Positions 61,678 through 64,000 of a DNA stretch of 64,000 nt are shown piece after piece. The notes beneath the pieces were generated by a model. That model was given only the letters and a program-made list of their open reading frames with translations. It ran no database searches and was not told where the DNA came from. Origin of the DNA: Labilithrix luteola (GTDB lineage Bacteria; Myxococcota_A; Polyangia; Polyangiales; Polyangiaceae); contig NZ_CP012333.1 in the NCBI RefSeq assembly GCF_001263205.1, forward strand, positions 5,619,001 through 5,683,000. The letters run 5' to 3'. The position numbers and the translations under genes were made by a program. Each line of letters opens with the position of its first letter. The stretch's first letter is position 1.

Positions 61678-63129
61678 ATGGTGCGCGATCGACGGATAGC
61701 GCGCGAGATCCTCTACCAGGACCGAGTCGAAGCTGGACGCGTGCTCGCCAAAGAGCTCCGGAAGAATCGCCGCAACCTCGCGCCCAACGTGCTCGTCCTT
61801 GGATTGCCTCGCGGCGGCGTTCCGGTGGCGTACGAGGTCGCGCGAGCGCTCGATGCGCCGCTCGACGTTTGTGTGGTTCGCAAGATCGGCGCACCGATGG
61901 AGCCGGAGTTCGCCATCGGCGCGGTGGCGGAGGACGGCGTGGAGGTGGTCGATCGCGACACCGTTCGCTGGCTCGGCATTGCGGAGGAACAGCTCGAGGC
62001 GCTCGTCGAGACCGGAAAGGCGGAGGTCGAAGAGCGCGTCATTCGTTTTCGCCACGGGGCACCGAAGGACGTTCGAGGCATGACGGTGATCCTCGTCGAT
62101 GACGGCGTAGCCACCGGAGCGACGGCTCGTGCGGCTCTGCTCACTCTCCGGGCGCGCGGCGCGGGCAGGCTGGTCCTCGCTGTTCCGGTTGGCGCATCGG
62201 AGACTCTCCAAGAGCTAGCTTCGGAGGCCGACGAGATCGTCTGCCCGCAGCCGCGCGATGTCTTCATGGCGGTTGGGCTTTGGTACGACGACTTCTCGGA
62301 GACCACCGACGAAGACGTCATGGTGCTGCTTCAGCGGGCCGAGAACGATTACGCCGCGTCGCACGCGGAAGCGGAGCGCGACACGATTCGCGATCGGGAG
62401 GCTCGCGACGCCTTCGCGCGCGGCGTGCCCGTGCAGTCGCAGCAGGTCGCCGTGCCCATCGACCGCGAGGTGCGCATTCCGCTGGGCGACGCGGAGCTCG
62501 AAGGGCGACTGACGATTCCTCCTGGAGCCACCGGCCTCGTGCTCTTCGCGCACGGAAGTGGAAGTGGGCGACACAGTTCGCGCAATCGGTTCGTCGCCGG
62601 CGAGATCCAGCGTAGTGGACTCGGAACGCTGCTCTTCGATCTGCTGACGCCGGGCGAAGCGGAGCTCGACGAGGCGACCGAGTCGCTTCGTTTCGACATC
62701 GACCTGCTCGCCGAACGGCTCCTCGTTGCGACCGATTGGGCAGGCAACATGCCGGAGACCATGCTCCTGTCTCTCGGATACTTCGGTGCGAGCACCGGGG
62801 CGGCCGCAGCGCTGGAGGCCTCGGTCCGGAGGCCTGGTGTCGTGCGTGCGATCGTCTCGCGAGGCGGGAGGCCCGATTTGGCCGGTCCAGTCCTCGCCGA
62901 CGTTGCGGCTCCGACGCTCCTGCTCGTGGGATCAGCCGACACGGACGTGCTCGAGCTCAATCAACGTGCCTTGAACGAGCTCGGTTGCGAGAAAGCCATG
63001 CACGTGGTGACGGGCGCGACACACCTCTTCGAGCAGCCCGGCGCTCTGGAAGAAGTCGCGCGCTCGGCTGTCCAGTGGTTCAAGCAACACCTCGGTCGCG
63101 GTCGTTTGCGAGCAGGAGCGCGGGCATAG
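61678..63129 (+). CDS. Phosphoribosyltransferase-dienelactone hydrolase fusion
   Basis: The protein has 483 aa from ATG 61678 (a TTG at 61660 is in frame). The N-terminal half (1-210) is a PRTase-fold domain with the PRPP loop VILVDDGVATGATARAAL and a start VLGLPRGGVPVAYEVARALD. The C-terminal half (about 262-470) is an alpha/beta hydrolase: LVLFAHGSGSGRHSSRNRF (oxyanion region), the nucleophile elbow GYFGASTGAAAAL, Asp in LLVGSADTDV and His in TGATHLFEQPGAL. The fusion is found in other bacteria. The physiological substrate of either half is unknown. Confidence 0.9.
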   Translation: MVRDRRIAREILYQDRVEAGRVLAKELRKNRRNLAPNVLVLGLPRGGVPVAYEVARALDAPLDVCVVRKIGAPMEPEFAIGAVAEDGVEVVDRDTVRWLGIAEEQLEALVETGKAEVEERVIRFRHGAPKDVRGMTVILVDDGVATGATARAALLTLRARGAGRLVLAVPVGASETLQELASEADEIVCPQPRDVFMAVGLWYDDFSETTDEDVMVLLQRAENDYAASHAEAERDTIRDREARDAFARGVPVQSQQVAVPIDREVRIPLGDAELEGRLTIPPGATGLVLFAHGSGSGRHSSRNRFVAGEIQRSGLGTLLFDLLTPGEAELDEATESLRFDIDLLAERLLVATDWAGNMPETMLLSLGYFGASTGAAAALEASVRRPGVVRAIVSRGGRPDLAGPVLADVAAPTLLLVGSADTDVLELNQRALNELGCEKAMHVVTGATHLFEQPGALEEVARSAVQWFKQHLGRGRLRAGARA

Positions 63130-63208
63130 TCGAGCTCTGAACGCGCTCGGATGCATGGGCCGGGCCGCAGCCCGAGAAGTGGCCGGCGCTTTGCACGGCT
63201 GGCCCCTC

Positions 63209-64000
63209 ATGGCTGGCATGGTTCGAACCGGAATCACCTCCTGGACGGATCCTTCGTTGATCGCGTCGGGGTGGTATCCGAAAGAAGCCCACACGGCCGA
63301 GGCACGGCTTCGCTGGTACGCGACGCAGTTCTCGATCGTGGAGAATGATTCGACGTACTACGCGATCCCCGCGACGCGTCAGGCCGAGCTCTGGGTCGCA
63401 CGGACGCCTCGCGACTTCACGATGAACGTGAAGGCGTTCGCGACGCTCACCGAGCACTACACCGATCCGAAGCGATTGCCTTCCGACCTGCGCGCCGCGC
63501 TGCCGGCGGGGTTCCGCGACAAGGCGCACGTCTACCCGGAGGACATGGGGGAGGAGCTCGTCACCGAGATTGGCCGCCGGTTTCGCGACTCGATCAAGCC
63601 GCTCCAAGAAGCAGGACGCCTTGGCGTCGTTCTGTACCAGTATCCGGTTTGGTTTCCGGCCTCGCCGGCGAATCGCAAGGCGGTGACGCGCATTCGCGAG
63701 CTCTTTCCCGACGCGCGCGTGGCCGTGGAGTTTCGGAACGCAACGTGGATGTCCGACAAGAATCGCGAGCGGACGTTCTCGCTGCTGCGTGACGAAGATC
63801 TCACGTACACGTGCGTCGACGAGCCCCAGGGATTCCCGTCGTCGATCCCACCCGTGGTGAGCGCGACGTCGGATCTGGCGCTCGTTCGCTTCCACGGTCG
63901 AAGCGCTTCGAGGTGGAATCGCTCGGCGGAGAGCGCGCGTGACCGGTTTCGATACCGCTACTCGGTCGACGAGCTCCGTGAGTGGGTGCCGCGCATCCGG
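63209..64000 (+). CDS. DUF72-family protein (cut by the window edge)
   Basis: At least 264 aa are visible; the gene continues past the right edge. The start is ATG 63209 or 63218. Text matching DUF72: VRTGITSWTDPSLIASGWYP, ARLRWYATQFSIVENDSTYY, RDFTMNVKAFATLTEHYTDP, VVLYQYPVWF, VAVEFRNATWM and LALVRFHGRSA. The fold is a TIM-barrel-like domain without known activity. Its start is 80 bp after the fusion gene. Confidence 0.88.
   Translation, partial: MAGMVRTGITSWTDPSLIASGWYPKEAHTAEARLRWYATQFSIVENDSTYYAIPATRQAELWVARTPRDFTMNVKAFATLTEHYTDPKRLPSDLRAALPAGFRDKAHVYPEDMGEELVTEIGRRFRDSIKPLQEAGRLGVVLYQYPVWFPASPANRKAVTRIRELFPDARVAVEFRNATWMSDKNRERTFSLLRDEDLTYTCVDEPQGFPSSIPPVVSATSDLALVRFHGRSASRWNRSAESARDRFRYRYSVDELREWVPRIR

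Noticed and set aside
63218..63235. GGTTCGAACC resembling a tRNA T-loop
   Set aside because: It lies in the coding start of the DUF72 gene, and no cloverleaf can be built around it.

Overview
The window looks like a chromosome segment of a myxobacterium (Myxococcota, probably order Polyangiales). The base composition is strongly GC-rich. There are many surface lipoproteins with Asp/Ala/Gly/Pro-rich linkers, Cys-rich repeats, EGF, RCC1, FG-GAP and IgGFc-binding modules. Ser/Thr kinases, a PP2C phosphatase, ECF-like sigma factors and DUF1588/DUF1501 pairs are also present. No tRNA, rRNA, CRISPR array, insertion sequence or phage gene was seen.

Layout. 1-7130 (minus): a metal-efflux locus with a sigma54-type response regulator, its histidine kinase, a TolC-like channel, a membrane-fusion adaptor and a CusA/CzcA-type pump cut by the left edge. 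7220-11593: a frameshifted nucleotidyltransferase, a small secreted Cys-rich protein, an FG-GAP protein and a LuxR regulator. 11997-21258 (plus): an outer-membrane-type protein, then an ECF sigma factor, a TPR-like membrane protein and five different surface lipoproteins in one tightly overlapping unit. 21656-28830: a beta-helix lipoprotein, a periplasmic TPR protein, a kinase with an N-terminal anti-sigma-type zinc motif facing a sigma factor 20 bp away, a second kinase and a lipoprotein. 28999-38899: DUF1588-like, DUF1501 and GH16 genes, a PP2C phosphatase, and two divergent paralogous CxxCH lipoproteins separated by a GGGGCGA repeat. 38942-44686: a monooxygenase, a LysR regulator, a flippase, a Cys-rich lipoprotein and a GAF/LuxR-type regulator. 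44720-51298: a TetR-controlled operon encoding a cyclase/lactonase-like hydrolase, acyl-CoA ligase, acyl-CoA dehydrogenase, APH-type kinase and HAD protein, i.e. the unfused bacterial version of the ACAD10/ACAD11 4-hydroxyacid pathway. 51362-54380: EGF and LamG lipoproteins. 54443-64000: universal stress protein, rbfA, an Ogt-AlkA repair fusion, a porin, DUF202, dienelactone hydrolases (one fused to a phosphoribosyltransferase) and DUF72.

Two points dominate. First, 13166-21258 is a candidate undescribed system: an ECF sigma factor co-transcribed with a set of unrelated beta-propeller, Cys-knot and IgGFc-binding lipoproteins. Second, four genes carry a single-base frameshift, and each is repaired by adding one G/C to a run of four or five. 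That pattern points to homopolymer under-calls in the assembly more than to real pseudogenes. Without outside comparison, family names rest on motifs read by eye.
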